A DNA stretch of 64,000 bases, taken from the NCBI GenBank assembly GCA_025506515.1, contig CM046444.1:120390930-120454929 (forward strand). Reading direction: 5' to 3'. The stretch is from Flaveria trinervia (taxonomy: Eukaryota; Streptophyta; Magnoliopsida; Asterales; Asteraceae). The position numbers and the translations under genes are program-made. Every line of letters starts with the position of its first letter. Position 1 is the stretch's first letter. The notes under the pieces were generated by a model, which worked only from the letters and a program-made list of their open reading frames with translations, had not been told where the DNA came from and ran no database searches. Shown one piece after another: positions 1 to 12,100 of this stretch.

Positions 1-246
1 TTGAATGTTTCTCTTTAACTATTTTTATTTTAATTACCCATTTAGGGCTTAGGAATAAACTACAACTTAAATCATAATGTATAAGTAAATTAGTAAAAAT
101 TTCCACATCTATCCAATGGGAATAAGTGCTCTCTAAGTAGGACTATGAAAGCAAAATTTAGGGGTATAAACTATAAACTGCTATAAAACCACAAGAATCT
201 TTGGTTTATCATAATTTTGAATTATTTTTGAACTTGCTGATTGAAG

Positions 247-1221
247 GGCCAGAAGAATGGCAGTTGGAACTTGATTGGCGAACAAGATACAAGATTTGCA
301 TCGGTATAGCGAGTGGTTTGGCTTTTCTACACGAGGAATCAAGATTGAAGATTGTGCATAGAGATATCAAAGCCACTAACGTGCTGCTTGATAAGAATTT
401 AGATGCCAAAATTTCAGATTTCGGTTTGGCTAAGCTTGATGAAGAGGACAACACGCATATAAGCACACGCGTTGCTGGAACTTAGTGAGTATTAATTTAT
501 ATATAAAAATATTATCAAATCTGATACATTAATTCTTTATAAAATTCAGAAACATGGATATAAAATCTCTTTTCATTACAAATTTCAGTGGATATATGGC
601 TCCTGAATACGCGTTACGTGGTTACCTCACGGATAAAGCAGATGTATACAGCTATGGAATTGTTCTCTTAGAGATAGTGAGTGGGACGCCCAACACTGTT
701 GACAGGTTAAAGGAGAATCATTTTGTTCTTCTTGATCGGGTAACTAATTAACACGATTACGCGAACCCTTTTCAACTTATAACTTTTCGTTATTCATCCT
801 ATTTCATACTCCCTTTGTCTCTTCATGTTAGGCCAATGCTTTGAAAACAACGGGTGATCTGATGGAGCTAGCTGACCCAAGGCTGGATTCAAAATATGAT
901 GTCCAAGAGATCATGGTAGTTATAAATATAGCGTTAGCGTGCACTGCAATTGCTCCAAACGATAGGCCTACAATGTCATCAGTGGTGAGCATGCTTGAAG
1001 GAAGAATAGTTCCTCAAGAATTTGTCGTCGAACAAAATGTCTCAGTGACCGAAATGAATCCCAAGAAAATGAAGCAATTTGAGAGTACAAGTGAGATCCA
1101 CACAGAGGATATCTCATTCCCATACACTGATTCCTCTGCGTCCGCTATTGATTTGTACCCAGTCGAACGTTTCAACGAGTATCTGCAGAAAAGAGACAGT
1201 GATGAGGAGGAGAAATCTTGA
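247..1221 (+). CDS. LRR-malectin receptor-like kinase gene A, 3' part (three last exons of the kinase domain)
   Basis: Cytosolic Ser/Thr kinase end of a plasma-membrane receptor kinase; the 5' part lies before the window. Exons: 247-484, 589-739 and 832-1221 (stop TGA 1219-1221), with GT-AG introns in the same phases as gene B. They encode 259 aa after one carried-over base. Visible motifs are the catalytic loop HRDIKATN (RD kinase), DFGLAK, and APEY formed across the first splice junction (AGTYGYMAPEY). The C-terminal tail is acidic and ends in EEEKS. Protein similarity to gene B is strong along the whole length, and the three genes run in the same direction. No frame break is seen, so this end looks functional. 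The family assignment (LRR-RLK VIII-2, At1g53430-like) comes from motif recognition and from the domain order seen in gene B. Confidence 0.85.
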
Positions 1222-1368
1222 AAGATGTTTGATGCTCATTTATCGTCATGATGTCAAATGTATGTGTACACTCCATTTTGTATGCTTATTTATCACTGTG
1301 TCGTAAGTGTGTTTTTCATTTTGAATTGCTGGGACCAACCGTCTGTATGTGAACTAAAATGCTGCATG

Positions 1369-1374
1369 AATAAA
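1369..1374 (+). terminator. Candidate polyadenylation signal of gene A
   Basis: A canonical AATAAA hexamer lies 148 nt after the stop codon of gene A, in T-rich 3' flanking DNA. Position and motif fit a plant near-upstream element. No transcript evidence is available. Confidence 0.35.
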
Positions 1375-2785
1375 CTTGAATACACAACATCGCATCTACT
1401 TTACAAAGTTTTGATGAGTGCAGTTTGGGGAAGATAGGTGATGTGGCAACATCAAAGGAAGATTGGTTTTAACATCGCGTCCACAAGGTTATGAATGTAA
1501 TCGTATATTCGTATTGAACTTGAGGCTATGAAAATGGATGTTTGAGAAAATGTACCCGACTAGACGAAGGATGAAGTTCACATGATCATGAGATAGAGAT
1601 GTTGTGTTCAAAAAGTTGAGGATAGATTATCCTCCAAATAAAAATGAAACCGACGACGAAGATGATATACCTCGAAAGAAAGATGGAGTTGATGATGATG
1701 ATCTTCCAAACAAAGGTGTTTTCAAAGATTATTTTCCAACGAAAGAACAAAGCAATTCAAAAGTCTTTCAGGCTGTAATATTCTGATCACTTGAATGTAT
1801 GTACAAGGCAAGGAAGATATGGTCCAAATCAAAATTTATCCTAAATTTGTTGCATATGTTTGGTGTAATATCTATTAAAATCGGTGGTGTTGAGACTAAA
1901 ATTTGTCACTTTGATTATTTGAGCATTGATACTATACTTTTAAAATATCTGATTATATAAGTGTTACATGTTCTTAACGACGTAAAGTAAAAAAGGTTAA
2001 CATGTTACGTAAAACAAAATTTTACATGAGGTATGGTAATGTTTGTTGGAACTTGTGGACTCACAAACTTCAAATAAGCCACATACTTTCCCACTTGTGT
2101 GTTTGGTTGTATAATTGGTTGAGTCTAGCAAAACATAATTGCAAATACAACTCTAATTAAAATCCTCTAATTTGACTATAATATTGCTTATAATTGATTG
2201 TAGCAACTTGTACTTTTATATTGTATTATAGTATATTATAATTTGTGTATTGTTTGTAACATTTGTACTTATATAGATTGAAATGATGTGAAAAAATCAT
2301 CTTAACTTTTTGGATGTGAACTTTGCTTCTGCTTTGTTATTTCATATGCTTAAACTGAGACAGTCTTCTTAAATTACAATTGAATCATACGATCAAAACT
2401 AGTTTTTTCCTCCGTGATACGCTTTGAGAGTTTGGATGTTTTCCATTGCGTGACACGGCGTGATTTGGTCGTTATTGGTTTGACTCATCCGAAACTATAA
2501 AAAAGAATATGCGATAATGGTTTCGATAATACCATTACCGGCAACAATGATGTTTGCTCATAATCAATTCGGTTTATCATGATACCGCAACAATAACGCA
2601 CTCGCTATAGCTTATGAAATCAAAAATAATACTTGGTTTTGAATACAAATCAATTCAAAATATTATATCGGAACATTGACAAAAAGACAAATCCACACAT
2701 TTTGTTTTCTTAGAAAATGTTAATAAGTAAATGTTATCTCCTTGCACTACACGATAGTAGTTACCGGACGTCGAATAAGTAAATG

Positions 2786-3856
2786 TGTCTCCATGCATGG
2801 GCAAACCTATTAAGAGCAGAGGGGTAGCGGTTTTTACGGATAGCGTAAAGAGAAAAAATTACGGTTTTATGTAAAATAAAAATTACGATTTTACGTACCC
2901 CTAAATTTTTTAAAACTCAACACTTTATATAAAGTTTTAAAGTTTACAAAAACTAATCTTATATTTTATAAATACACATTACATTTTATAAAAACATAAA
3001 TAACTAATAAGCCCAAAATACCCAACAGTCTAATATAATAATAATAACAAGTTCAAAATGAATATAAACCCAAAAAACATTAAAAAACTTTAAAAAACCT
3101 AACTAGTTAATCTAAATAACCATAACCCAATCAAACACCATCAATCACCCCATGCCCCCATCGACCCTTCGTCCCTTCTCATAGGCCACAGCCAATCAGC
3201 CACCATCCACCCACACCGTCGATCACCCACATCCCTACCGTCGTCCGTCCAGCCGACCACCACCGAACTCCGCCTGTTGCGGCGGCCCTTACCATCACCC
3301 ACATGTGATCTTTCACTAATTCACAACCCACTTCAAGTTAACATTTTTAGTTTTTCTTCTCTATTACACTATGAAATTACGGATTTAGGGTTTATGTTAT
3401 TCAATTTTTAATATTTAAGTGTCATTTGTTATGAAAATTAATAGTTATTTGGTTCAATTTTTAAAATATATGGTTTACGCAATTACGTATATGAAGTAGG
3501 GATTTGAAAGATGAATCAAAGGTTTGATATTAAAATTAGGTATTTGAATTGTGTTATGTTGTAAATGCACTTTGTAATCTTATTATGTTATCTTTATAAA
3601 ATTAGAGATTTGAAAAATGAATAAACAAGTTGTTATTGAAAATTTTGTTCAAAATTTTTTTTTTGCAAAAGTAGGATATTGGTTCTAAAATAATTATGAT
3701 AATGGGTCAACAACTACTTTGAGTTCAATTCCTTCGATCCCAAATGGATTTGATTTGAATGGTTTTCATTCGAACCCCTTTATTAACATAAACGTACGGA
3801 ACAAAATTTACGTTATCCCTAAACTTTACTTCTAGATTCGCTACTGTCTCCATGCA
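2786..3856. mobile_element. Unclassified insertion flanked by a 12-bp direct repeat
   Basis: The 12-mer TGTCTCCATGCA occurs at 2786-2797 and again at 3845-3856, as expected for a target-site duplication around 2798-3844. The inner ends are loosely inverted: GTAGCGG plus GGATAGCGTAAA near the left, and TTTACGTTATCC plus CGCTAC near the right. A GC-rich block at about 3145-3305 stands out from the AT-rich surroundings and could be captured host sequence, as in Pack-MULE elements. No transposase is seen, so the class is uncertain. Confidence 0.4.
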
Positions 3857-4659
3857 CTATGTTATAAGACAAAAGATTAAATACAACCATAATTTTATTT
3901 AACTAATTAAAATCATTTTAGTAATTATGAAATGTATGATATTGACTAGCTTTAGTAAACTTATGTATTACACTGGTTAAATAAATAAAATATTAAATAC
4001 AATGAAAATTATTATTTTTAAATGATATTTTAAGATAGTATATGATTGAAATCACTTTTTAAAAACATTTTTATTATAACTCTCAAATTTAATTACTTTA
4101 TGAAAATTTTACTTTTTAAAAACACCAAAATTATTATTTTTTGTATTTTTAAAAGTTTAATGTTTTAGAAAATTTTCTTATTTGATGAAATAATTGTTTT
4201 TTTTAAATAACACTAATAAAAATATCCCTTTTTTAATTTATTAGAAAACTATTTAATAAAAAGAATTAGATAATATTATTAGTAATTAAAGTCATTATTT
4301 AATAAGAGAGATAAACACAAAATATATTATGAAAATTAAATAATATTATTAGTAATTAACGTGTTACTTCTAATTACCCTTTTATTATACTAGGAATATG
4401 CATATTCAATGTTAACCTTTTAGAATTTGATTAATATATTATTAGATTCTTCATTATAAATTGATTACATTGTAATCAATCACAAAAATACCTTGATGAG
4501 TAAACTGTATTGTTTATTGAAGTATAAGAACATTACAATAAATTTATTATCTTTATCTATATAATTAAACTAAAAATTATTATTTTTCTCTCTCATGTTC
4601 AATTAAATAATATTTTTTATACCATCATCATTACTTTTTTCTCTCTCATCCACTCAGAA

Positions 4660-5300
4660 CTAGAGGTGAGCATGGTCGGTTTGGTTCGGTTATAAGCTAA
4701 AACCAAAACAAAAAACCGATATTTTAGTTTCTAGGTTTTTAAAACCATTCGGTTTCGGTTTTTTTTGGTTTTTGGTTTTCGGTTTTCACTTCGGTTCGGT
4801 TTTTTTTTTTGTTTTGTTTTTAGACTTCAAGTTTTTTTTTTGTTTTTTTATTTAAATTGGTTCAAAGTAATAAATTTAAGCTAAAACCTTTGACCTTACA
4901 TCATTTTGTTGATATTTAAACATAATCTATAGATTCTTATAATACTTAACATTAAAATTAATTACAACTAATAAAATACAATAACAAAAAGTTGAATAAA
5001 ATAATTTAATCTACCAAAACAAAAAATTAAAAAATTATGCTCGAAACCTAAAGATCTATCTATTTTAGATAGCATAAATTAAATAATAATTTATAGGCTA
5101 GTTATGTTTATAAGTGTATGAATATACTTGGAAATTTACAAGTTCGGTTTTATGGTTGCGGTTTGGTTTTTTGGTTTCTATTACACGCAAAACCATAACC
5201 GAACCGAAAAATCGGTATTTAAAAAATTATAAAACCAAACCATCAGTTTCTTATTGGTTTCTGTTTTTTCAGTTCGGTTGTGTCGGCTATTGATATATAC
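4660..5300. repeat. CGGTT/AACCG-rich inverted low-complexity repeat
   Basis: Dense GGTTCGGTTT-type motifs on the left (4675-4800) and their reverse complements mixed with direct copies on the right (5140-5285), separated by AT-rich DNA. The left edge, CTAGAGGTGAGCATGG, resembles the start of non-autonomous DNA elements common in plants. No clean terminal inverted repeat or target duplication could be found. Confidence 0.3.
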
Positions 5301-5679
5301 TGATATATATTATAAAAAAATCATTCACCCATTATTTACAATTTGTGAATCGGCTATATATATGTATAAATCCGGTATTACACATGTGTAAAATGAATTT
5401 CAGAAAAAAAAATGATACTTTTTAAATTTTTATTAAATTTTTTAATTTTTATTAAGTTTTATTAAATTTTTTAATTTTTATGAAAAAGGGAAACGACTAA
5501 AACATTTTTGTATTTTATTTTATTATTTTTATGTTATTTTTAATTTATAATTTTTTTATTATATTTTTGTTAATTATAATTTTTTTATTGAAAATTAGTG
5601 GCTCACATTGGTTATTATAATTCTCATAAAAAATGAGTTCTCATTTGATCATTCCATTATTATATATAATTATATATAT

Positions 5680-7065
5680 CTATAATACTATATAATACAT
5701 ATTAAAAGGATAAGATGGTAATTTCATTCAAAGTGTAAGACACATATACAACATTTTAAGCATAGAGTACAAGTGCTTAATACAATATTTCTATTATTGC
5801 CCCCGTTTAGTTAACCTCTTTTAGTTATTATGTTATTTAATACACATTATTAATATATTATTTAATAATATGATATTATCTAATTCATTGCATTAAATTT
5901 TACTTCATTTATAATAACATATTGACATTTAATTTTAAGTTACTAATCATATTTTTATAGTTAAATACTATTTAAATTAATATATACTACTATATAATAC
6001 ATATTTGAAGGATAAGATGTTAATTTTTATTCAAAATCTTAGACACCTATATTAATATCTATACTACTATATAATACATATTAGAAGGATAATATGATAT
6101 TTTCATTCCAAAATGTAATACATCTATACAATATTTTAAGCATAAAGCATAAATGTTTTATGCTATATTTTCACTTTTACCCCTATTTGATTAACTTCTT
6201 CTAATTATTGTATTATTTAATTACACATTGTTATTTAATTATTTAATAATATGATATTATTTAATTCACTTTAACAAATTTTATTTTATTATAATAATAT
6301 AAATTGACATTTAAATTTGTAGTTATTAATCATATTTTTATAATTAAATACTATTTAAATAAGTTTATATTACTGTATAATATATATTAAAAGGATAAGA
6401 TAGTAATTTTATTCAAAGTATAAGACACATATACAACATTTTAATCATAAAGTATAAGTGATTAATGTAATATTTCCACTTTTGCCCCCATTTAATTAAC
6501 TTATTCTAATTATGGTATTATTTAATATATATTATTAATACATTATTTAATAATATGGTATTATTTAATTTACTTCATTAAATTTTATTTTATTTTAATA
6601 ATATAGATTAACACTTAAATTTATAGTTAATAATCATAATTTTACAATTAAATACTATTTAAATCAAATATTATTTGATTTAAATACTTATATTTATACT
6701 ATTATATAATACATCCTTTTGTATAGAGAGGTAATTTTGCCAAACATATACATTTTGAACCAACATATACAAAGGAGTGGAAGGTATTAAAAAGGGTTAG
6801 AATAGGTAATTGATTAAGATTTTAAGACAATTTAGATGCAATATGGTAAATTTATTCGTTAAATTAAATACATATCTTGACATTTTTGTCATTTATTATT
6901 TTATGTATTTAATAAACATTAATACATTATTTTATAATATGACATTATTTAATTCATTTTATTAAATTTTATTTTATTCATGATACTCTAAACTGACATT
7001 TAAATTTATATATACTAGTTATATTATTATAACTAAATATTATTTAAATTGAATATTATTTTATT
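5680..7065. repeat. Divergent repeated units of about 310 bp
   Basis: Units begin with a TACTATATAATACATATTA-like head followed by AAGGATAAGATGGTAATTT, and continue with GACACATATACAACATTTTAA and a TTGCCCCCATTTAATTAACT-like core. Heads are visible near 5685, 5990 (truncated), 6062, 6372 and 6700, and a tail without a clear head lies near 6905-7060. Spacing is about 305-320 bp apart from the truncated copy. The head resembles Helitron 5' ends (TCTATACTACTATATAA), so these may be stacked non-autonomous Helitrons. This is an inference. Confidence 0.5.
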
Positions 7066-8369
7066 TAAATATTAAAGTATATAACTTATATATATATCTT
7101 CATATTTATAATAACTATAATACTAATATTTTTTAGAGGCATATTATGAATTTAATATTTTTAATATTAATCTATATCTTTTATAATAAAAGTGAAATGA
7201 GGATTTAATGATAATTTTACATATAAATTAAGACACCTATATGAAAAGTTATGCTTAAATTTCAACAGATTAACCATTTTATTTCATTTATGTCCTTACA
7301 ATAAAGTATAAAATATAATGCTTATAATAAAAATGATACAAATATACATGTGGCCAAACAAAACCGTCATTTACTTTTAATCTCGTTCATTATTTGCAAT
7401 TGAGCACTAATCCATATTTTCCTTTCTCTTGTTAGTTGTTAACAGCTCAATAACAATTAATATGGTAATTTATGATGATAAATTCCCTATTAACTTTATC
7501 CGGTCTATGCTAATCATCATTGAAAGTTGCATCCGATTATTATAAAACTCCAACCTATATTCATAAAATGAACACCTCCCCTAAAATTTTGGTAATAAGT
7601 GTTTTTCGACTGCAAAGACCACCCATTCTTTCAATAATCTTGTTGTGATAATATAGTTAAATATTTTTGTAATATATGTAATTGTTCTTTTTTATTCAAT
7701 TTTTTCAATAATTTTATTTTGATTTTTTTAATTTACATAATAACGCACTGAGCCGATACTAACTAAAATTTAATTTCCAAAAAATCGCGTAATAGCCGTA
7801 CTGCTACAACGCACGAACATTTCCACTATTATATTTATATACATGAACGTGTGTGTGAATGTAATAATGCGATAAGACTTTATGTGATGTAGTAATGTAC
7901 AAAAGTGATTTGAGTTTGACGCGTTCTTTTAAAGCTTGAGTATCAAAATCCCAACTACAATTAGTGAATCAAATTTTAGAGTTTGACGCGCTGTGTTTAA
8001 ATCTTTTATGTATTAGTACTAATTGCAATGGTAATTCAAACTTGTAAAGTTTAACGCACCTTCATAAAACTTGAGCTTCAAAACCACTCATAACAAGCAT
8101 TAAACTTCGTAAATTTTGTCAATCTCATCGGTTTCTAATAATCATGTTGTGTGTAACTTTGTGACCATACTTTTCTATGGTAATCAATAATGCATCAAAT
8201 CGTATAAAGTATAATATTTTTTCTAGAAAAACATAAAAAAGTTTATATGAATTTAAGGAAATTAAGTTTTCTTCTATTTTTCCTCCATAGTTATCTTTCC
8301 CCTGATTTTTAAAAACAAAAAAATTTAATAAAACATCTCAAGAATGTATTACGCCTATTTTGTAATTAA

Positions 8370-8891
8370 AGCTACACATAAGATGGGGCATCTTGCAATT
8401 TATTATTGAAAGCGGCAAAAAGTTGTTTGTAATGATGTATAATTCAAAAGGTGTGATATTGTGGACACTTTAAAATTATAAATTAACACATTAAATTTCT
8501 ATACGTGTTTTATAGAGGGTATCGTATAGTCCTATACGGGGCGTATAACCTTTTTGATATCACTCTGAATTTTTTCTCGTAGTCAATGTCAAAATTTGTT
8601 ATACATGTTTTATAACTCTGCATGTGTCGTATAACTATCTTACAACCCCCTGAATTTTCTTTGTTTTCGGTGTATTCGAACCTATACGTTACGTATGAAC
8701 CATACACGGCGTATAAAGGGGCGTCGATTTAACGAGTGGGTGTCCCTGACCCTTCTAAATAGTAAGTCTTGGTCCTAGTAGCCTTCAATTATTTCCCAAC
8801 TACCCTAATCATTTATCATTGCTTAGATATTTGTTATATAAGTACTTCTATCTATGCATAATTCTTGAAAATACTAATAGATCTAAGCGAA
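8370..8891 (+). promoter_or_regulatory. Promoter region of gene B, conserved with gene C
   Basis: Blocks here match the DNA upstream of gene C. One pair is 8370-8450 versus about 58690-58790 (ACACATAAGATGGG, TATTGAAAGCG, AAGTTGTTTGTA, TGTATAATTCAAA). The other is 8790-8891 versus 58815-58916 (TCTATGCATAATTCTT directly before the start). Gene B carries roughly 290 extra bases between the blocks, with repeated CGTATA motifs. The candidate TATA element is at 8835-8842. Confidence 0.5.
8835..8842 (+). promoter_or_regulatory. Candidate TATA box of gene B
   Basis: TATATAAG lies 50 nt before the ATG chosen for gene B. The equivalent place in gene C reads TGTGATTTTAG and lacks the motif, so the two paralogues may differ in core promoter strength. 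The assignment is by position and motif only. Confidence 0.35.
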
Positions 8892-9173
8892 ATGTTATTC
8901 ATAGTTCTATGTGTTACATTGTTTCCATTTACTTTTGCGTTGATCAACAAAACTTGTCTTCCCATTGAAGAAGGTATGACAAACTTGAGATTGTCTATTT
9001 GTGTGTCTCATGATTTAATTCTTGAAAATACTAATAGATTTAAGCGAAATATTATACATAGTTCTATGTGTTATATTGTTTCCATTTACTTTTGTGTTGA
9101 TAAGTGAAACTTGTCTTCCCACCGAAGTAGGTATGACAAGCTTGAGATTGTCTATTTGTGTGTCTCGTGATTA
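8860..9173 (+). repeat. 157-bp tandem duplication of exon 1 of gene B
   Basis: 8860-9016 and 9017-9173 are near-identical direct copies that include the signal-peptide exon and the start of intron 1. Copy 1 keeps the ATG (8892) and the donor. Copy 2 has ATG changed to ATA but keeps an open frame and its own donor. Gene C has a single copy. Confidence 0.9.
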
Positions 9174-12100
9174 TTTACTTAAGAAGTTTTATTTGTTTAT
9201 TTGCAGTGGTTGTACTGAAAGAAATTGGAGTAAAACTCAGTAAAGACTGGGATTTCGAAAAGGATCCATGTGTTGGTTGGGAAGTTTATAGCAATAAAAC
9301 ATATGAGAATAATCTAATTTGCAACGCGGAACCAAACGGCACGACATGCCATGTTGTTAGCATGTAATTTTCTCCTTCATACGTATTTGTTATTTAAACT
9401 AAAGTCTTATAGATATTTTGGCATATCAAATGACACATGTTGTTGATTGATTGATTAGACTAAACAAAATTATAAGTAGCACCTTAGTTTGAATTGTTTT
9501 TGGATATATATTTTAGAGTAAACTTTAGGATCGGTCCTTGTGTTTTTATCTAAATCTTGAAATTAGTCTCTAATCATTAAATTTTGTAAATTTTGTCCCC
9601 AAGCTTTAATTTCTCTTTTTTTTAGTCCAATTTTTAACTTTTGTTAAAAGCAAACGTTGTCAAAAGGGGTATTTTAATCGTTTTAATTTTAGAAAACAAA
9701 ATAAATATTATTAACAATTGTAGCACCCATCTTGTTCATCGTCTCTATCCAATGTTTTCAAAACTGGATCGGACGTCGAACCGAACGCCTTACTGGTTTG
9801 GTGGTCGGACCGGTTGGACCGGATTTAACTATATTATATATCTAATTAAATATAAGTAATTTATATATGATTTACATATGTATTTTATAGTTATATATAA
9901 AATTTAACTATATTTGTATATTTAACGTATTAATTACGGTTTAACACCCCGTCTTTACCCATTAACATAAAAAAATACAAAAAACCGATCCGAACCGGTC
10001 CGACCACCGGTTCGGAAAGAACTGACCGGTTCGACCCCTTAAAAACGAATCATAGCAGACCGGACCGATCTCCGATCGAACCGGTGTCCGATCCGGTCTC
10101 CAAAACATTGACTCTATCATTCCAAGTTCCAACCCATCTCAACGCTCTGACTATAAAATTAAAAAAGTACACGTCATCCCTGGGTCCATCTTTCAACTTG
10201 GTCATCGGACTTACATCCTAACAACCCGTGCCGTTCAACTTGCTCCATTAACTTGTAGTTACCCATGTTCTACTTTTTCTTAATTGTTTCACGTATTTGT
10301 TATCAAGTTTATGTCTATCTTATCATATCACCTAGTGGGTGTAGTAGTTATTTTGAATTTCTTTTGCAAACTATAGTTGGTTATTTTTATTCAACGTATT
10401 AATTTATGATTTAGATAAACCTGCAAAGATCAATCGTAAAATTTACTCTATATTTTGTAACTAAAATTTTATTCAAGTTAAAGATGATTTGGTAGCTTCA
10501 TGGTGGATTTAAAATAAATGAAACTATTTTGGTATTGAGAGAACATGATGTCGTGCTTTGGAAGGGTTGAAGAAACCTATCCCCAGGCGGAATATCGAAA
10601 CCCAAATCCCCAAACCTCGGTGAACTTTTTTTGGGCACCATCGACTCTTTTTTTTTGTTGTGACGGTTGCCAATTGAGGAAACGGGGAAACAAGGAAATT
10701 GGACACCTCGCGAGATGGGGAAAACCGAAGAAAATGAGAAAATCGGATGTGTCGCTGCTGCATTCCATGAGAAAATAGGATGACTGCTTTTAGCATGACT
10801 ACATGAATTTACTTAGTTTTATCAAACTTGCATCAAAAGATTACTTTTTTTAAACGGTAAATGTACGGCACTGTTTCGGAAGATAAGTGTTATTTTAATC
10901 GGGTCCATCTATCCGTTTTCCAACTGGGACCGCACCCCCAACTCCCACATGAGGAAACTCATTGCTAAGAAAACCCTCTAGCTCAACTCTGAACATTTTG
11001 CTCAGAGTGAGATTTGAACACATGACCTCCCACGTATTTACATATCATGAGTAACTCATCTTAACCAGTTGGGTTAAGGATCGTATCAAACAACCATATT
11101 ATTTTGCTTAGAAATTTTTTTACATAATATGAAAAACCCAATGCAATGAACAGTAGTAGGTACAATCCTTGATGCGCATGGTGCATGTTGTTTGAACTCT
11201 TTGATTTATGGGGTTACTTTGGGTATTTCCTTGGTCATTGGGTACCGAGCTCTTCTTTATGACCCGTATGGTGCATGTAGTCTCCATTCTTTGATGTCTA
11301 TGGGGTTGTTTTGGGTATATCCTTGGTTATTGGGTATTGTGCTTCTTCTTTAAGATTCGTGATATGCTTCATTCATCTCTATGTATTCTCGGTGGTGGCG
11401 GTACGGTGGATGCGCTAGTGGCTGCATTTCTCCGGTGGTTACCAATGGTTAATTATGTTTGATACGAGTATGTTTGGTATCGCCTTGCTGCTGCTGTTAG
11501 GATAATTGTCAATGATGACGGGCCTTTGCACATCTGAGACTATGTTTGTATTTGGGCAATTGTTCGGAAAGTTGTTATAGTTATTTACACTGTATCAAGG
11601 CCGTAATGAAACCAAAATGCTAGCCCGTTGTTTGGCGTGGCAACATTTCTTGCTTGCAGCCGCCACGGGTAGCATGTTCAGAGCCTAAGACGAGTTTAGA
11701 CTACGAATGTTTTACTTCTTATTTGCATCGAGTTCAGTTCTTACTAGATTTAAGACTGGTGTCCATCCCACGCGTAAATGAACACCACTAGTTGAAATGA
11801 ATTTAGATAGACTTGAATTTTATTCTATCATTTTAATAACTAATTTTTTTAGAACTAACAATATGTTAAGAGCCCTAAAACTCTTAAATTATTTTAAAAT
11901 TACTATTATTAAAATCAATTTATAGAGAAGTTAAAGTCATTGTATAATACTCCAAATATAAACGTAAATTTCTAATCAGTGTACAATACTTGTAAATTTC
12001 AAGGGATTTTGAGCTTATAAAACTTTAAATACATAAATCAAATAATAAAGTCAAATCCTAAAATTTGATGGACCAGAATGTAATATATTTGGAAAAAGCT

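Larger units (their letters stand above)
1400..8700. other. AT-rich intergenic region without a supportable gene
   Basis: No ORF here shows a recognisable domain or splice structure. Only short chance ORFs occur, such as an acidic 60-residue one at 1604-1786. The stretch is very AT-rich and made of decayed repeats, listed separately where their shape can be seen: a 12-bp flanked segment near 2.8-3.84 kb, a CGGTT-rich stretch near 4.66-5.3 kb, and repeated units of about 310 bp near 5.7-7.1 kb. Confidence 0.6.

Noticed and set aside
1604..1786. Small acidic ORF (60 aa) downstream of gene A
   Set aside because: No domain, no splice context and no conserved start; the composition (Asp/Lys-rich) fits chance translation of GA-rich DNA. 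Kept only as a remark.
8510..8707. Minus-strand ORF upstream of gene B
   Set aside because: Lies in the CGTATA-rich insert of the promoter; the reading frame follows from the repeat words and shows no domain.
10524..10796. Overlapping ORFs on both strands in intron 2 of gene B
   Set aside because: Both strands open over the same GC-richer stretch, no recognisable domain, and the stretch is intronic.
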